The notes beneath the pieces are model-generated. The model worked only from the letters and a program-made list of their open reading frames with translations, was not told where the DNA came from and searched no databases. A DNA stretch of 64,000 bases from JAXDMK01 sp963790325 (lineage in GTDB: Bacteria > Actinomycetota > Acidimicrobiia > Acidimicrobiales > AC-14), in contig CAWBNY010000003.1 in NCBI GenBank assembly GCA_963790325.1, positions 1,364,001 to 1,428,000 of the forward strand. Direction: 5' to 3'. The position numbers and the translations under genes are program-made. Positions 63,803 through 64,000 of this stretch are shown here, piece after piece. Every line of letters begins with the position of its first letter. The stretch's first letter is position 1.

Positions 63803-64000
63803 TCAGTCCAAAAGGGCTTGGATCCACTCCCAGGCCTCGTCGACCTGGCTGCGGAGGTCGTCGACGGAGCCTTCGTTGTGGATGACGACGTCGGCCGCCT
63901 CGATGCGCTCGTCGCGTGTCGCCTGGGCCGCCATCCGCCGGCGGGCGTCGGTCTCGTCCATCCCCCGTTGCTCGACCAGGCGGCGGACGGCCACCTCCTC
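63803..64000 (-). CDS. coaE: Dephospho-CoA kinase, C-terminal part
   Basis: Final enzyme of coenzyme A synthesis; only the last 65 or so residues are in the window and the 5' end lies beyond base 64000. The segment MDETDARRRMAAQATRDERIEAADVVIHNEGSVDDL is the CoaE pattern (R-M-A-A-Q, then A-D-V-V-I-x-N). Proximity of coaE and uvrB is usual in actinobacteria, though here an AbiEi-like gene lies between them. Confidence 0.85.
   Translation of the reverse strand, partial: EEVAVRRLVEQRGMDETDARRRMAAQATRDERIEAADVVIHNEGSVDDLRSQVDEAWEWIQALLD

Overview
The window is very GC-rich bacterial chromosome with dense coding, short gaps, many ATGA/GTGA overlaps and frequent GTG/TTG starts. The uvrC-rapZ-yvcK-gap-pgk-tpiA-secG neighbourhood, an archaeal-like short ValS, LysM/M23 envelope proteins and several apparently leaderless genes point to an actinobacterium. 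A lineage such as Acidimicrobiia is my best guess, but this is inference because no rRNA gene is present. There is no CRISPR array, prophage, IS element or replication origin.

Layout. 0-10.4 kb: the end of a cold-shock gene, divergent cysS/valS, two ABC exporter modules read in one direction, and a LysM-M23 peptidase. 10.4-15.2 kb: a HAD phosphatase, a membrane-anchored PsbP-like protein, a three-gene operon of membrane-tethered heptad-repeat proteins, and a PadR regulator. 15.4-20.3 kb: the [NiFe]-hydrogenase maturation operon hypCDEF, without hypAB or hydrogenase subunits. 20.3-26.2 kb: YceI, an ABC-F ATPase, a DUF3467 protein, an AlkB-like oxygenase, tRNA-Leu(GAG) and a solute-binding lipoprotein. 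26.2-34.3 kb: the leftward block secG, tpiA, pgk, gap, yvcK, rapZ, a small coiled-coil membrane protein, a methyltransferase and uvrC. whiA, normally between yvcK and gap in actinobacteria, is absent.

34.3-43 kb: an XRE/nucleotidyltransferase pair resembling a toxin-antitoxin module, nadA, then a surface-polysaccharide cluster. The cluster has a WbpB-like dehydrogenase and WbpD-like acetyltransferase converging on a WbpE-like aminotransferase, a flippase, a GT2 glycosyltransferase and an initiating sugar-phosphate transferase. Together these fit synthesis, priming and export of a glycan containing a diacetamido-uronic-acid type sugar. 43-48.6 kb: a small secreted Cys protein, a broken array of 13 near-identical WD40 units, two membrane proteins and a GT39-like enzyme. 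48.9-54.3 kb: a large STAND-type ATPase regulator divergent from a methyltransferase-nitrilase-VOC operon, with repeated GTCTGGC sites between. 54.3-64 kb: uvrA, two paralogous GT39-like membrane proteins (one frameshifted), uvrB, an AbiEi-like protein and the end of coaE.

The most notable non-genic signals are: (i) a family of 47-48 bp palindromes at three distant places, twice as pairs with exactly 15 bp between copies, once inside the 3' end of uvrC; (ii) an exactly symmetric bidirectional promoter between cysS and valS; (iii) 126-bp WD40 units with three separate +1 insertions that together restore the frame; and (iv) a lipoprotein gene whose best-supported start codon is ACG.
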